From Flavobacterium hungaricum (GTDB lineage Bacteria > Bacteroidota > Bacteroidia > Flavobacteriales > Flavobacteriaceae): DNA of 64,000 nt. The notes under the pieces were generated by a model. The model ran no database searches. It saw only the letters and a list, made by a program, of their open reading frames with translations, and had not been told where the DNA came from. Positions 1 to 8,062 of the stretch are shown piece by piece (the stretch's first letter is position 1; every line of letters begins with the position of its first letter). Made by a program: the position numbers and the translations under genes. Where the stretch lies: the NCBI RefSeq assembly GCF_015182285.1, contig NZ_PRDM01000002.1, forward strand, positions 310,001 to 374,000, read 5' to 3'.

Positions 1-146
1 TCGATAGTTTCACTGTTTTCAATAACAGACACTGCTTGTTGATTTGTTCCTAAAGCTTGTGCCAAAGCTTCTTGCTTCATGTCTTTCAGTTCACGAATGC
101 GACTGATTTTGCGTCCTATGTGATATGGTTTTGCTGTAGTGCTCAT
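1..146 (-). CDS. XRE-family helix-turn-helix regulator, 5' part only
   Basis: The reverse strand reads from ATG at 146 off the left edge, giving the first 48 residues. After a short start (MSTTAKPYHIGRKISRIREL) comes a typical XRE/Cro HTH: 'KDMKQEALAQALGTNQQAVS' followed by VIENSE. The pattern of Q-x-x-L-A-x-x-L-G and Q-x-x-V-S-x-I-E is that of DNA-binding helices 2 and 3 in this family. The rest of the protein, and so any ligand or catalytic domain, is outside the window. It is probably a small DNA-binding regulator; targets cannot be told from here. Confidence 0.8.
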   Translation of the reverse strand, partial: MSTTAKPYHIGRKISRIRELKDMKQEALAQALGTNQQAVSVIENSETI

Positions 147-352
147 GATTCAAAGATATTTAAAATTGTTGAGGTATAATGTGCTTTGGTAAAAAAACGA
201 GATCAATTTTGTAAGATACGCTTTTCATTATTTAGAACAAAAATACGGTTTACATCTGATTATTTAAAAAGAATAATAAAGTCAGCTTTAAGTATAAAAT
301 TGTATTGATTCCGTAGAAATATTCACAAATACAATTATAAGAAAATATTTAC

Positions 353-360
353 TATTTTTG
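353..360 (+). promoter_or_regulatory. Bacteroidetes -7 promoter element (TATTTTTG)
   Basis: TATTTTTG matches the TAnnTTTG -7 consensus and lies 24 nt before the ATG at 385. The in-frame TTG at 358 sits inside this element, so it is not the likely start codon. No clear TTTG -33 box is visible at the usual 19-21 nt upstream. Confidence 0.5.
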
Positions 361-384
361 AAGCTTTATAATTATATCGAAAAA

Positions 385-561
385 ATGGAAACAACAGATC
401 AGGTATTAGAGGCTATTAAAAAAGCAGCTGCGCCCGTAAATGCAGGAAAGGTAGTGGAATTAACAAAATTAGATCGCAAAGAAGTAGACAAAGCGATGAA
501 AAAATTAAAAGAAGAAGGATTAATAGTTTCGCCAAAACGCTGTTTTTGGGAAGCCAGATAA
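385..561 (+). CDS. Small winged-helix-like DNA-binding protein
   Basis: This 58-residue protein starts at ATG 385. It has the outline of a lone winged-helix unit: a first helix (TDQVLEAIKKA), an AGKVVELTKLDRKEVDKAMKK helix-turn-helix, and a wing-like end (GLIVSPKRCFWEA). Such mini-wHTH proteins occur in Flavobacteria and are thought to bind nucleic acid; partner and target are unknown. It is charged and Lys-rich. It stands alone between a promoter-like element and a terminator, so it is probably monocistronic. The fold assignment is from pattern only. Confidence 0.65.
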   Translation: METTDQVLEAIKKAAAPVNAGKVVELTKLDRKEVDKAMKKLKEEGLIVSPKRCFWEAR

Positions 562-572
562 TTGAAGCTTTG

Positions 573-600
573 AAATCCGGTGTTTGCCGGATTTTTTGTT
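573..600 (+). terminator. Rho-independent terminator after small wHTH gene
   Basis: An 8-bp perfect stem (AAATCCGG / CCGGATTT) with a 6-nt loop, followed by a T-rich run, begins 11 nt after the stop codon at 561. Confidence 0.75.
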
Positions 601-777
601 TTTATAAAAGAGAGGTTTGGCAGCGGTTTTTAGGCTTAAAAAACCAAAAGATATTTTGAAATTGCATTGCTGCAACTTAAAAAAACTTAAAAAATACAAA
701 TGTGTAGTCCCAGTTCGTGAGTTCAAAAAAGTATATTCAAAATACATTTTCACATTATTTTATTAGAGAAATTATTA

Positions 778-785
778 TATATTTG
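778..785 (+). promoter_or_regulatory. -7 promoter element (TATATTTG) for the polyamine operon
   Basis: TATATTTG matches TAnnTTTG and lies 25 nt upstream of the ATG at 811, giving a leader of about 20 nt. No good -33 TTTG is seen. All seven genes up to 6950 follow on the same strand with overlaps or short gaps, so this may be their only promoter. Confidence 0.45.
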
Positions 786-810
786 GCACTGCTGTTATAT
801 AACTAATTTG

Positions 811-1173
811 ATGGATTTACCCCCTTATTCGCCAGGACTGCATAAACTGGTAACCTTACATGTAGACGAAATATCAAAACTCACCAACAGTGCAGGTTTC
901 GTTGCTGTAACACATTCCATTTTAGAAAAGTACGAATTGGAGAAGGTTGGGGCCGTAGTACACGATTTCGAAAACCAAAGTTTTACGATCTCATTCTGTC
1001 TTAAAGAATCCCATATTTGTATACACACCTGGCCAGAATACAATCAGCTTACATTAGACGTTTACTTGTGCAATTATCTTCAGGACAATTCGGACAAAGT
1101 ACGTGCTGTAATGGCCGATTACGTGGCGTATTTTGAAGCTGTAATTATTAAAGATTTTGAAATTAACCGATAA
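811..1173 (+). CDS. speD: S-adenosylmethionine decarboxylase (class 1b type)
   Basis: The enzyme decarboxylates AdoMet to give the aminopropyl donor for spermidine synthesis. From ATG 811 the protein is 120 residues, the usual class 1b size. The self-cleavage site is intact: Glu66-Ser67-His68, where Ser67 would become the pyruvoyl group. His72 (in HTWPE) and Cys87 lie at the spacing of the catalytic His and Cys of Thermotoga SpeD (S63/H68/C83). A TTG three bases upstream is a poorer start. It is the first gene of an operon that also encodes a spermidine synthase at 2830, which supports the function. The family is certain; the exact polyamine product is not. Confidence 0.88.
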   Translation: MDLPPYSPGLHKLVTLHVDEISKLTNSAGFVAVTHSILEKYELEKVGAVVHDFENQSFTISFCLKESHICIHTWPEYNQLTLDVYLCNYLQDNSDKVRAVMADYVAYFEAVIIKDFEINR

Positions 1174-1176
1174 GAT

Positions 1177-2406
1177 ATGAAGATTCCTTGTTACATCTGT
1201 AATACAGAAACCGAGTTAGAGGTTGGTTTTGAAGTAGTCAATTTTGCTTGTCCCAATTGTCACAGCGTTTATGAGGCTGATCAAAACGGAAAGTTCCTAA
1301 AGAAATCACAGTATAAAACAACAGGACAAAATTATCCGTTGCAAATAGGAGATGTAGGTTTCTTAAAAGGCAGTAACTATAAAGTAACGGGAATTTTAAG
1401 AAAAAATGTCCACCCAGATTATACCTGGACAGAGTTTATCCTGCAGAACGAGGCAAAAGAATTTTTGTACCTCTCTCTTTCCAGCGGACATTGGATGATG
1501 CTTACCCAGATGGAAGAGATTTTTGAGGTGCAGAAACATCCTTTGATTCTGGAACATAATAATGAAGATTATAATATTTTTGAATTTTCTGATGCCAAGA
1601 TCATAAGCGCCGAGGGATTTTTTGATTTTGAGCTTTCTGAAAAATTCATTCATTTAGTAGAATACATAAAACCGCCTTATCTGATTTCGGTCGAAAGGGT
1701 GAAAGGGATCGAAACGGCTTTTTATGGTGAATATGTTAAGAAAGAGGTCATAAAAAAAGCATTTAAAAAGACCACAATTCCGTATCAGTTTGGGGTGAAT
1801 ATGATTCAGCCTTTTAGGTATAATGTTCGAAATACGGGCTTGATTTTCTGTTTTTTTGCCTTGTTTATCTTTACGGCCGATTGGCTGCTTTACAAAGATC
1901 AGACAGAACAAAAAGTTTTCTCGGATATAATTCGATTTACCGAATTTGATAATAAAGCAATCACAAGCGCGTCTTTTGTTTTAAATGGGGCTTCGGCGCC
2001 GCTTACAGTTGAAGTTTCGTCTAGCGTAGACAATTCCTGGGCTAATGTAAATATCGCTTTGATCAACGAAGATACGAGTGACGAAATCTACGCCAATAAA
2101 GATATCGAATATTATAGCGGCTACACTGACGGCGAATATTGGAATGAAGGCAGTAAACAAGAAAAATTTAATATCTGCGGTGTAAAAGGCGGCAAATACC
2201 ACTTGGTAATAACGCCGATGAAAGCGCCTGAGGATCTGGCAAACAACGAAATGCAGATAAGTGCAACCTGGAACCAGCCTTCGAGTCGAAATGCCTGGTT
2301 TGTAACTATTTTTATGATTGTTGTTTTTGCCGTTATCTATTTCTTTAAATATAGTTTTGAAAAAAGCCGCTGGTCGGACAGTTCTTATTCTCCTTATTCT
2401 GAATAA
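1177..2406 (+). CDS. DUF4178 membrane protein with N-terminal zinc ribbon
   Basis: The protein has 409 residues. It opens with a zinc ribbon (C5-x2-C8 and C25-x2-C28). A DUF4178-like domain follows (about 53-200), with the characteristic 'IGDVGFLKGSNYKVTGIL' strand pattern and SSGHW motif. A hydrophobic segment at about 220-239 is followed by a beta-rich loop of some 130 residues and a second hydrophobic segment at about 373-392. The loop is therefore probably extracytoplasmic and the zinc ribbon cytoplasmic. It starts 3 nt after speD stops. DUF4178 genes are known to travel with DUF350 and AdoMetDC/spermidine synthase genes; the biochemical role is not established. Confidence 0.75.
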   Translation: MKIPCYICNTETELEVGFEVVNFACPNCHSVYEADQNGKFLKKSQYKTTGQNYPLQIGDVGFLKGSNYKVTGILRKNVHPDYTWTEFILQNEAKEFLYLSLSSGHWMMLTQMEEIFEVQKHPLILEHNNEDYNIFEFSDAKIISAEGFFDFELSEKFIHLVEYIKPPYLISVERVKGIETAFYGEYVKKEVIKKAFKKTTIPYQFGVNMIQPFRYNVRNTGLIFCFFALFIFTADWLLYKDQTEQKVFSDIIRFTEFDNKAITSASFVLNGASAPLTVEVSSSVDNSWANVNIALINEDTSDEIYANKDIEYYSGYTDGEYWNEGSKQEKFNICGVKGGKYHLVITPMKAPEDLANNEMQISATWNQPSSRNAWFVTIFMIVVFAVIYFFKYSFEKSRWSDSSYSPYSE

Positions 2407-2412
2407 AATACC

Positions 2413-2607
2413 ATGAGTAAAATAACTGATTTTATAATTAATAATAAAGCTCCTCTCCTAATTGGATTTTTTTGTGTTGGAGTTTATTTTTATTTTGCTT
2501 TGGCAGGAAACCGAATTTGCGACTGCGAGACAACAGAAAAATACAGCACACCAAGAAGCCATAATTCAAGAATTTACAACTCAAGAAATCATTTTTATCA
2601 TAAATAA
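2413..2607 (+). CDS. Small single-pass membrane protein in the polyamine operon
   Basis: This 64-residue protein begins at ATG 2413, 6 nt after the DUF4178 gene. It has one hydrophobic segment (about residues 14-31, PLLIGFFCVGVYFYFALAG) followed by a short polar tail with two Cys in CDC and several Asn/Arg/Ser. I do not recognise the family. The position inside a closely packed operon, 14 nt before the next ATG, argues that it is real. An overlapping frame at 2462-2653 is less likely because it would run into the DUF350 gene. Confidence 0.55.
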   Translation: MSKITDFIINNKAPLLIGFFCVGVYFYFALAGNRICDCETTEKYSTPRSHNSRIYNSRNHFYHK

Positions 2608-2621
2608 TAAAACGTATCACT

Positions 2622-2837
2622 ATGGAACTAATACACGCACAGCCAATAGTTAATTCAATCATTTATTCTATTTTAGGAATAATTATTTTATTGATTGGTT
2701 ACTTTATCATCGAAAAACTGACACCCGAAAACACTTGGAAAGAAGTGGTAGAAAAAAATAATGTTGCTGTTGCAATCGTTTTGGGAGCGTTTATCATTGG
2801 GATCTCCATGATTATTAGTGCCGCAATTCATGGGTAA
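2622..2837 (+). CDS. DUF350 membrane protein (half-size)
   Basis: This 71-residue protein has two hydrophobic helices (about 11-29 and 48-68) joined by a polar linker with the DUF350 hallmark 'ENTWKEVVEKNNVAVAIVLG'. E. coli YjfL has two such repeats; this is a single repeat, so a dimer is likely. DUF350 proteins occur near PspA-like, glutathionylspermidine-type or AdoMetDC/spermidine synthase genes and are suspected membrane-stress or transport components, without proven function. Its stop codon overlaps the start of the next gene (ATGGGTAA, 2830-2837), so translation is probably coupled. Confidence 0.8.
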   Translation: MELIHAQPIVNSIIYSILGIIILLIGYFIIEKLTPENTWKEVVEKNNVAVAIVLGAFIIGISMIISAAIHG

Positions 2838-4350
2838 AAAGTTTCTTAGGTTTGAATTTCTTTTACTGTTTGCGGTATTTATCATTGCTACCTGCGGCCT
2901 TATTTACGAATTGGTTGCGGGAACTCTGGCAAGTTATTTACTGGGCGATTCGGTAAAGCAATTTTCATTTATTATCGGCGTCTACCTGTTTTCTATGGGT
3001 ATTGGCTCTTTTTTCTCCAAGTTTTTTCATAAAAACCTGCTGAACACTTTTGTAGAAATCGAAATTCTGGTGGGGCTCATTGGCGGTCTCAGTTCAGTCA
3101 TTTTGTTTTTATTGTTTGAAAGTGTAGGTTCTTTTCAATTCATTTTATATTTATTTGTTTTTGTAACCGGTTTTTTGGTCGGACTCGAAATTCCGCTTTT
3201 AATGAATATTCTAAAAGACAGGGTTGAGTTCAAAGATTTGGTTTCCAATGTTTTTACGTTTGATTATATCGGCGCTTTATTGGCCTCGATTTTGTTTCCG
3301 CTCGTATTGGTTCCGAAATTAGGAATTATGGGAACCTCGCTGTTCTTCGGAATGATCAATGTAAGCATTGCAATTGCGCTTTGTTTTATATTAAAAACAG
3401 AATTAAAAAAAGCGTATATATTAAAAACAAAAGCCATTTTTTCTTTTCTATTACTGCTGGTTGTTTTTATTTTTTCGGATGCTATTCTGGCCTATTCAGA
3501 AGGAAAATTATACGGAGAAAATATCATCTATACCAATTCGACTCCGTATCAGCGTATCGTTTTAACGCATAATAAAAGCGATTACAGGCTTTATTTAAAC
3601 AACAACCTCCAGTTTAGTTCTGCAGACGAATACCGCTATCACGAAGCTTTGGTGCATCCTGTTATGTCTATTTCAAAAAGCGTTAAAAATGTTTTGGTTC
3701 TGGGCGGCGGAGACGGTCTTGCTGTACGCGAAATATTAAAGTACAAAGACGTTGAGAAAGTAACTTTGGTCGATCTTGATGAAGGAATGACCAAGCTTTT
3801 TAAAACCAATAAGGTTTTAACCGATTTTAATAAAAATTCGCTCAACAATTCAAAAGTTATTGTAGTTAATACAGACGCGTATATTTGGGCAAAAAACTGT
3901 AAAGAACAATTTGATGCTGTAATAATCGATTTTCCGGATCCGTCCAATTACAGTTTAGGGAAATTGTATTCTCTAAATTTTTATCAAACCATAAAAACCA
4001 TTTTAAAACCCGATGCGGCTTTGGTAATACAAACCACTTCGCCCTATTTTGCGCCAAAATCTTTTTGGTGTATCAATAAAACCGTAATGCAGGTTTTTCC
4101 GCAGGTAGACGCTTATCATGCTTATGTTCCGTCTTTTGGAGAATGGGGGTATACCATTGCCATAAACGGTTTTGGAACTACTTTTAACACCGTAAACAGA
4201 AAAGCCGAAAAACTGAGATTTTACAATTATCAGTTTGACAGATTCAATTATTTTACAAACGATATGATTTCAAACCAAATAGAAATCAATCGATTAGACA
4301 ACCAGATTTTAGTACGCTATTTTGATGAAGAGTGGGGAAAACTGCAATAA
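2830..4350 (+). CDS. Membrane-embedded polyamine aminopropyltransferase (spermidine synthase family)
   Basis: I take ATG 2830 as the start (506 residues); a GTG at 2818 is possible. The N-terminal 215 or so residues form about six to seven hydrophobic helices, beginning with 'FLLLFAVFIIATCGLIYELV' as in the membrane spermidine synthase family. The C-terminal part is a Rossmann methyltransferase-like domain with YHE near 275, the AdoMet-binding GGGDG at about 292, an acidic LVDLDEG strand end, and DFPDPSN at about 366 in place of the catalytic DxSDP loop. It would transfer an aminopropyl group from decarboxylated AdoMet to an amine. With SpeD upstream, the pathway is complete apart from the acceptor, which may be membrane-bound or exported. 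Confidence 0.85.
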   Translation: MGKKFLRFEFLLLFAVFIIATCGLIYELVAGTLASYLLGDSVKQFSFIIGVYLFSMGIGSFFSKFFHKNLLNTFVEIEILVGLIGGLSSVILFLLFESVGSFQFILYLFVFVTGFLVGLEIPLLMNILKDRVEFKDLVSNVFTFDYIGALLASILFPLVLVPKLGIMGTSLFFGMINVSIAIALCFILKTELKKAYILKTKAIFSFLLLLVVFIFSDAILAYSEGKLYGENIIYTNSTPYQRIVLTHNKSDYRLYLNNNLQFSSADEYRYHEALVHPVMSISKSVKNVLVLGGGDGLAVREILKYKDVEKVTLVDLDEGMTKLFKTNKVLTDFNKNSLNNSKVIVVNTDAYIWAKNCKEQFDAVIIDFPDPSNYSLGKLYSLNFYQTIKTILKPDAALVIQTTSPYFAPKSFWCINKTVMQVFPQVDAYHAYVPSFGEWGYTIAINGFGTTFNTVNRKAEKLRFYNYQFDRFNYFTNDMISNQIEINRLDNQILVRYFDEEWGKLQ

Positions 4351-5953
4351 TTCCAGAAGGAGTTTTATAAAAATAGTCGGTGCAGCTTTGCTTACGGTTC
4401 CGTTTCTGCAGTTTTGTTCAGATAAAATTGCCGTGCTTATGATTCGGTTATCAGGAACCAAACATCTGCTCGGACATCGTTTGTGGATCAAAGATTTTCC
4501 AGAACCAAGTAAACAAATTGAAATCCCGTATTTAATTGTCGGGGGAGGAATTTCGGGTTTAAGCGCAGCGCGTCAGTTTCATAAAAAAGGAATTACGGAT
4601 TTTTTGGTCATAGAATTAGAAAATCATTTGGGAGGAAATTCTTCAAACGGAGAAAACAAATATTCCAAATATCCTTTGGGAGCGCATTATCTGCCATTGC
4701 CCAATAAAAATGACAAAGAATTACTGCAATTTCTGGAAGAAGAAAAGATCATTTTAGAATACGACTCTCAAGGTTATCCTGTTTTTGATGAACTTCAATT
4801 GACTTTTGCACCAGACGAACGTTTGTTTTACCGCAATAACTGGCAGGAAGGCGTAGTGCCGAAAGAAGGAAATTCTACTTTAGACAATTTAGAATTTCAA
4901 AAATTCTTTCAGAAAATGGATGTTTTTAGAAAAGCAAAAGGAGCAGATGAAAAATATTTATTTGATATTCCGCTTTATCTTTCTTCGAGTGACGAAGAAA
5001 CACGAGCCTTGGACAAAATTACCATGAAACAATGGTTTGAAGAGCATCATTTTTCGTCCGTGCCTTTATTTAATTATATCGATTATTGCTGTAAAGACGA
5101 TTTCGGTTTGGGAATCGATTATGTTTCTGCTTGGGCCGGGATTCATTATTTTGCCGGAAGAAAACAAGATATTGCAGCAGAAAAAAATGACAGCGTTTTG
5201 ACCTGGCCAGAAGGAAACGCAAAATTAGCACATCATTTACAAAAATATACAACAGATAAAACCTTGAAAAATCATTTGGTTTATGAGGTTAAAATTGAAA
5301 ATGATAAAGTAATCGCAAAAGCTTTTGACGACGTTTCTAAAACTTCGGTAGAAATAATTGCCGATAAAGTAATTATGAGTTCACCGCAGTTTGTAAACCA
5401 ATATCTGCTGAAAGACCGAAAAGGATTTACTAAAGAATTTCAATACACACCGTGGCTTTTGGCAACTTTAACGGTAAGTGATTTGGAGGATAATTACAGT
5501 TTTCCGCTTGCTTGGGACAATGTAATTTATGATGCCAAAGGTTTAGGTTATGTGTACGATCAGCATCAGACATTGCAGCAGGTTCAGGACAAAAAAGTCA
5601 TTACCTATTATCATAGTTTCTCGTCTGGAGATCTCAAGAAAATACGAAAAGAAATTTATAAAAGAGACCAAGAGTACTGGAAACAATTTGTGTTGAATGA
5701 CTTAAAAATCGCGCATCCGGATATCGAGGAAGTTACTGAAGAAATCGAAATATTTCTGTTAGGCCACGGAATGATTTCGCCCGCGCCAGGATTTATTTTT
5801 GGCGAAGCAAAACAAAAAGCAAAACAAAATATAGCGCAAAAAATATATTTTGCGCACAGCGATTTATCAGGAATTTCGATTTTTGAAGAAGCTTTTCATC
5901 AAGGAATTAATGCAGTAAACCAGATTTTAGATGGAACAACCTTGGATTCATAA
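4325..5953 (+). CDS. Tat-type FAD-dependent oxidoreductase (amine-oxidase/phytoene-desaturase-like fold)
   Basis: The start is ATG 4325, overlapping the synthase by 26 nt; a TTG at 4322 is next to it. The N-terminus carries a twin-arginine motif (SRRSFIK), a hydrophobic stretch (VGAALLTVPFLQF) and then Cys-Ser-Asp, which could be a lipobox. The FAD-binding motif 'IVGGGISGLSAARQF' follows at about residue 69, with an acidic strand end and a GG doublet (VIELENHLGG). The C-terminal SDLSG and FEEAFHQG segment fits the second FAD contact. The 542-residue length suits flavin amine oxidases. It probably oxidises a polyamine-derived product outside the cytoplasm, but the substrate is inferred only from context. 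Confidence 0.75.
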   Translation: MKSGENCNNSRRSFIKIVGAALLTVPFLQFCSDKIAVLMIRLSGTKHLLGHRLWIKDFPEPSKQIEIPYLIVGGGISGLSAARQFHKKGITDFLVIELENHLGGNSSNGENKYSKYPLGAHYLPLPNKNDKELLQFLEEEKIILEYDSQGYPVFDELQLTFAPDERLFYRNNWQEGVVPKEGNSTLDNLEFQKFFQKMDVFRKAKGADEKYLFDIPLYLSSSDEETRALDKITMKQWFEEHHFSSVPLFNYIDYCCKDDFGLGIDYVSAWAGIHYFAGRKQDIAAEKNDSVLTWPEGNAKLAHHLQKYTTDKTLKNHLVYEVKIENDKVIAKAFDDVSKTSVEIIADKVIMSSPQFVNQYLLKDRKGFTKEFQYTPWLLATLTVSDLEDNYSFPLAWDNVIYDAKGLGYVYDQHQTLQQVQDKKVITYYHSFSSGDLKKIRKEIYKRDQEYWKQFVLNDLKIAHPDIEEVTEEIEIFLLGHGMISPAPGFIFGEAKQKAKQNIAQKIYFAHSDLSGISIFEEAFHQGINAVNQILDGTTLDS

Positions 5954-6950
5954 AGCCAAAACAGATCTGGCATTTATTATCGGGCCATCTTTTTTGGTGC
6001 TGGCTTTGATTTTTCTTTTTCAGGATTACATTACTGAAATCGAAAATGAATACTCTTTTTATACCTGGCTTTTTTTAATTGTTTTTATTGATGTTGCGCA
6101 CGTTTACGCGACTTTATTTAAAACTTATTTTGTTGCAGATGAATTTAAGAAACAAAAACAAAGATTGATTGTACTGCCTATTATTTGTTTCCTTATCGGA
6201 ATTGTTCTTTTCTCTTTTGGCAGTCTGGTTTTTTGGTCATTTTTAGCTTATGTGGCTGTTTACCATTTCATCAGGCAGCAATATGGTTTCATGAGATTGT
6301 ATGCCAGAAAAGAGCAAAAAACAACCCTTTCGGTCTGGATTGATAATCTTGCGATTTATGCCTCAACGGGATATCCAATGTTGTATTGGTTTTTTTCGTC
6401 TAAGCGAAAGTTTAACTGGTTTGTAGAAGATGAGTTTTTTAAATTTCAGAATAAATCGATTCTCGAGTTGCTCTTTTGGGTTTACGTCGGGATTATGGTT
6501 TTATATTTGATTTATACTGCATTTCAATCTATTAAAAACCGATTTTTTAATATTCCGAAAAACAGTATTATTCTGGGAACGGCGCTTTCGTGGTATTTCG
6601 GCATTGTTTATTTTAATGACGATCTGATTTTTACTTTATTGAATGTCGTTTCGCACGGAATTCCGTATATGGCTTTAGTTTACTTTAGAGAGATTGACGG
6701 AAAATCAGAAAAAGAATTGGGGAATTTATCGTATTTGAAACAATATCAAGGTATTTTAATTTACATCGGAATTCTGTTATTGATTGCCTTTTCGGAGGAA
6801 TTTCTTTGGGAGTTTTTTGTTTGGAATGAAAATATCAGCGTAAGCAGTTTTGATTTTTCGGCTTGGCAGATTTTCTTGGTGCCGCTGTTAACTGTTCCTC
6901 AATTTACGCATTACCTGCTGGATGGTTTTATATGGAAATCGAAGAAATAA
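5931..6950 (+). CDS. Polytopic membrane protein with conserved His motifs
   Basis: This 339-residue protein has roughly eight hydrophobic segments. I do not recognise the family. His residues lie in or beside helices: DVAHVYATLF (about 52), VYHFIRQQYGF (about 104), VSHGIPYM (about 242), and PQFTHYLLDGFIW near the C-terminus. That spacing resembles metal-dependent membrane oxygenases such as Brp/Blh-type carotene cleavage enzymes, but the match is only in style. Its ATG lies 23 nt inside the FAD oxidoreductase gene, so the two are probably translated together. It is the last gene of the operon. Confidence 0.6.
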   Translation: MEQPWIHKAKTDLAFIIGPSFLVLALIFLFQDYITEIENEYSFYTWLFLIVFIDVAHVYATLFKTYFVADEFKKQKQRLIVLPIICFLIGIVLFSFGSLVFWSFLAYVAVYHFIRQQYGFMRLYARKEQKTTLSVWIDNLAIYASTGYPMLYWFFSSKRKFNWFVEDEFFKFQNKSILELLFWVYVGIMVLYLIYTAFQSIKNRFFNIPKNSIILGTALSWYFGIVYFNDDLIFTLLNVVSHGIPYMALVYFREIDGKSEKELGNLSYLKQYQGILIYIGILLLIAFSEEFLWEFFVWNENISVSSFDFSAWQIFLVPLLTVPQFTHYLLDGFIWKSKK

Positions 6951-7033
6951 AGTGTACAGCTTAATCTCAAACAAACTAAAAAGAACCTTCTTTGTAGTGT
7001 TCCGGTAAGTCTTAAGAAGATGAAACGTTTAAT

Positions 7034-7993
7034 TTATGTTTTTTGATCAGAGTTTAACCAAACGACATTTTGTTCAGAATGGTGATCTTGTCCAATAATA
7101 TCCTTGTACAATTCTGGTCTTCTAGCTTTTATATAACGGTTTCCTCCTGCCTGAATGCATTTCTCGGGAGTAATTATGGCTGCTGCAAAAGAATCATCAA
7201 AAGTTCTGCATTCTGCCAATACATCTCCAAATGGATCAATAATCATAGAACAGCCATTTTTGAGCTGGTCATCATCCATACCAATCGGGTTTGAAAATAC
7301 GGTATAAACAGCATTGTCATAAGCTCTTGCCGGAAGCCATTTCATGAGCCAGTCTCGGCCTTTCATACCATCAAATTCTAATCGTAACGAAGTGGGATCT
7401 GCTTCTCGGTTTTCCCAAAGCTGCGGAGCAACAAAACCAGCACCAGGCCGCGTAGAAGGCGTGCACATTGTTACGTGAGGCATAAAAATAATATCGGCTC
7501 CCAGAAGTTTGGTGGCGCGGACATTTTCTATAATATTATTGTCGTAACAAATTAAGATGCCGCATTTCCATCCTTCAATTTCAAAAATACAGTAACGATC
7601 TCCAGCGGTTAAATATGGATTTATAAAAGGATGTAATTTGCGGTATTTGGCCACTAAACCATTTTTGTCAACGCATACGTAGGCTTTGAATAAATCATCA
7701 TTTTCATCTTTCTCAAAAAGTCCAGCCAATATTACGATGTTGTTATTTTGGGCAATTTCCGTCAATTTTAAAATGCTTTCCCCGCTCGGAATTAATTCTG
7801 CCAAGTCTAACATTTGTTCTTTTGATAGATTTCTCGCAAATGTATATCCCGTTATTGAGCATTCGTGAAACGAAATTACATCACAGCCTTCTTCAGAGGC
7901 CTTTTTCGAAAGCTTCTCAATTACAGACAAATTATAATTTTTATCGCCGCTTTTATTTTCAAATTGAGCTGCAGCTATTTTTAGATTTTTCAT
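7034..7993 (-). CDS. Carbon-nitrogen hydrolase (nitrilase superfamily)
   Basis: This 319-residue protein from ATG 7993 has the nitrilase triad: Glu44 (SFHECSITGY), Lys119 (KYRKLHPF) and Cys149 (GILICYDNNI). It hydrolyses a non-peptide C-N bond of an amide or nitrile; the Cys-Tyr-Asp rather than Cys-Trp-Asp context favours an amidase-like member. No signal peptide is visible, so it is cytoplasmic. A GTG at 8002 is an alternative start. A -7-like element (CAAAATTA read on the plus strand, 8016-8023) lies just upstream. It is convergent with the polyamine operon and downstream of an AraC regulator on the same strand, which may control it. Confidence 0.85.
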   Translation of the reverse strand: MKNLKIAAAQFENKSGDKNYNLSVIEKLSKKASEEGCDVISFHECSITGYTFARNLSKEQMLDLAELIPSGESILKLTEIAQNNNIVILAGLFEKDENDDLFKAYVCVDKNGLVAKYRKLHPFINPYLTAGDRYCIFEIEGWKCGILICYDNNIIENVRATKLLGADIIFMPHVTMCTPSTRPGAGFVAPQLWENREADPTSLRLEFDGMKGRDWLMKWLPARAYDNAVYTVFSNPIGMDDDQLKNGCSMIIDPFGDVLAECRTFDDSFAAAIITPEKCIQAGGNRYIKARRPELYKDIIGQDHHSEQNVVWLNSDQKT

Positions 7994-8062
7994 ATTGTTC
8001 ACTCTTAATTATGGGCAAAATTAGGGTGAGCAATACGTTATAAATTGTACAAAACCGACATT

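Noticed and set aside
358..360. TTG as start of the small wHTH protein
   Set aside because: It is part of a -7 promoter element; ATG 385 gives the family-like protein.
520..753. 77-codon minus-strand frame
   Set aside because: Covers a terminator and the 3' end of the small wHTH gene; no motif.
2462..2653. 63-codon frame overlapping the small membrane protein
   Set aside because: Runs into the DUF350 start; the 2413-2607 frame has better operon spacing and a real membrane segment.
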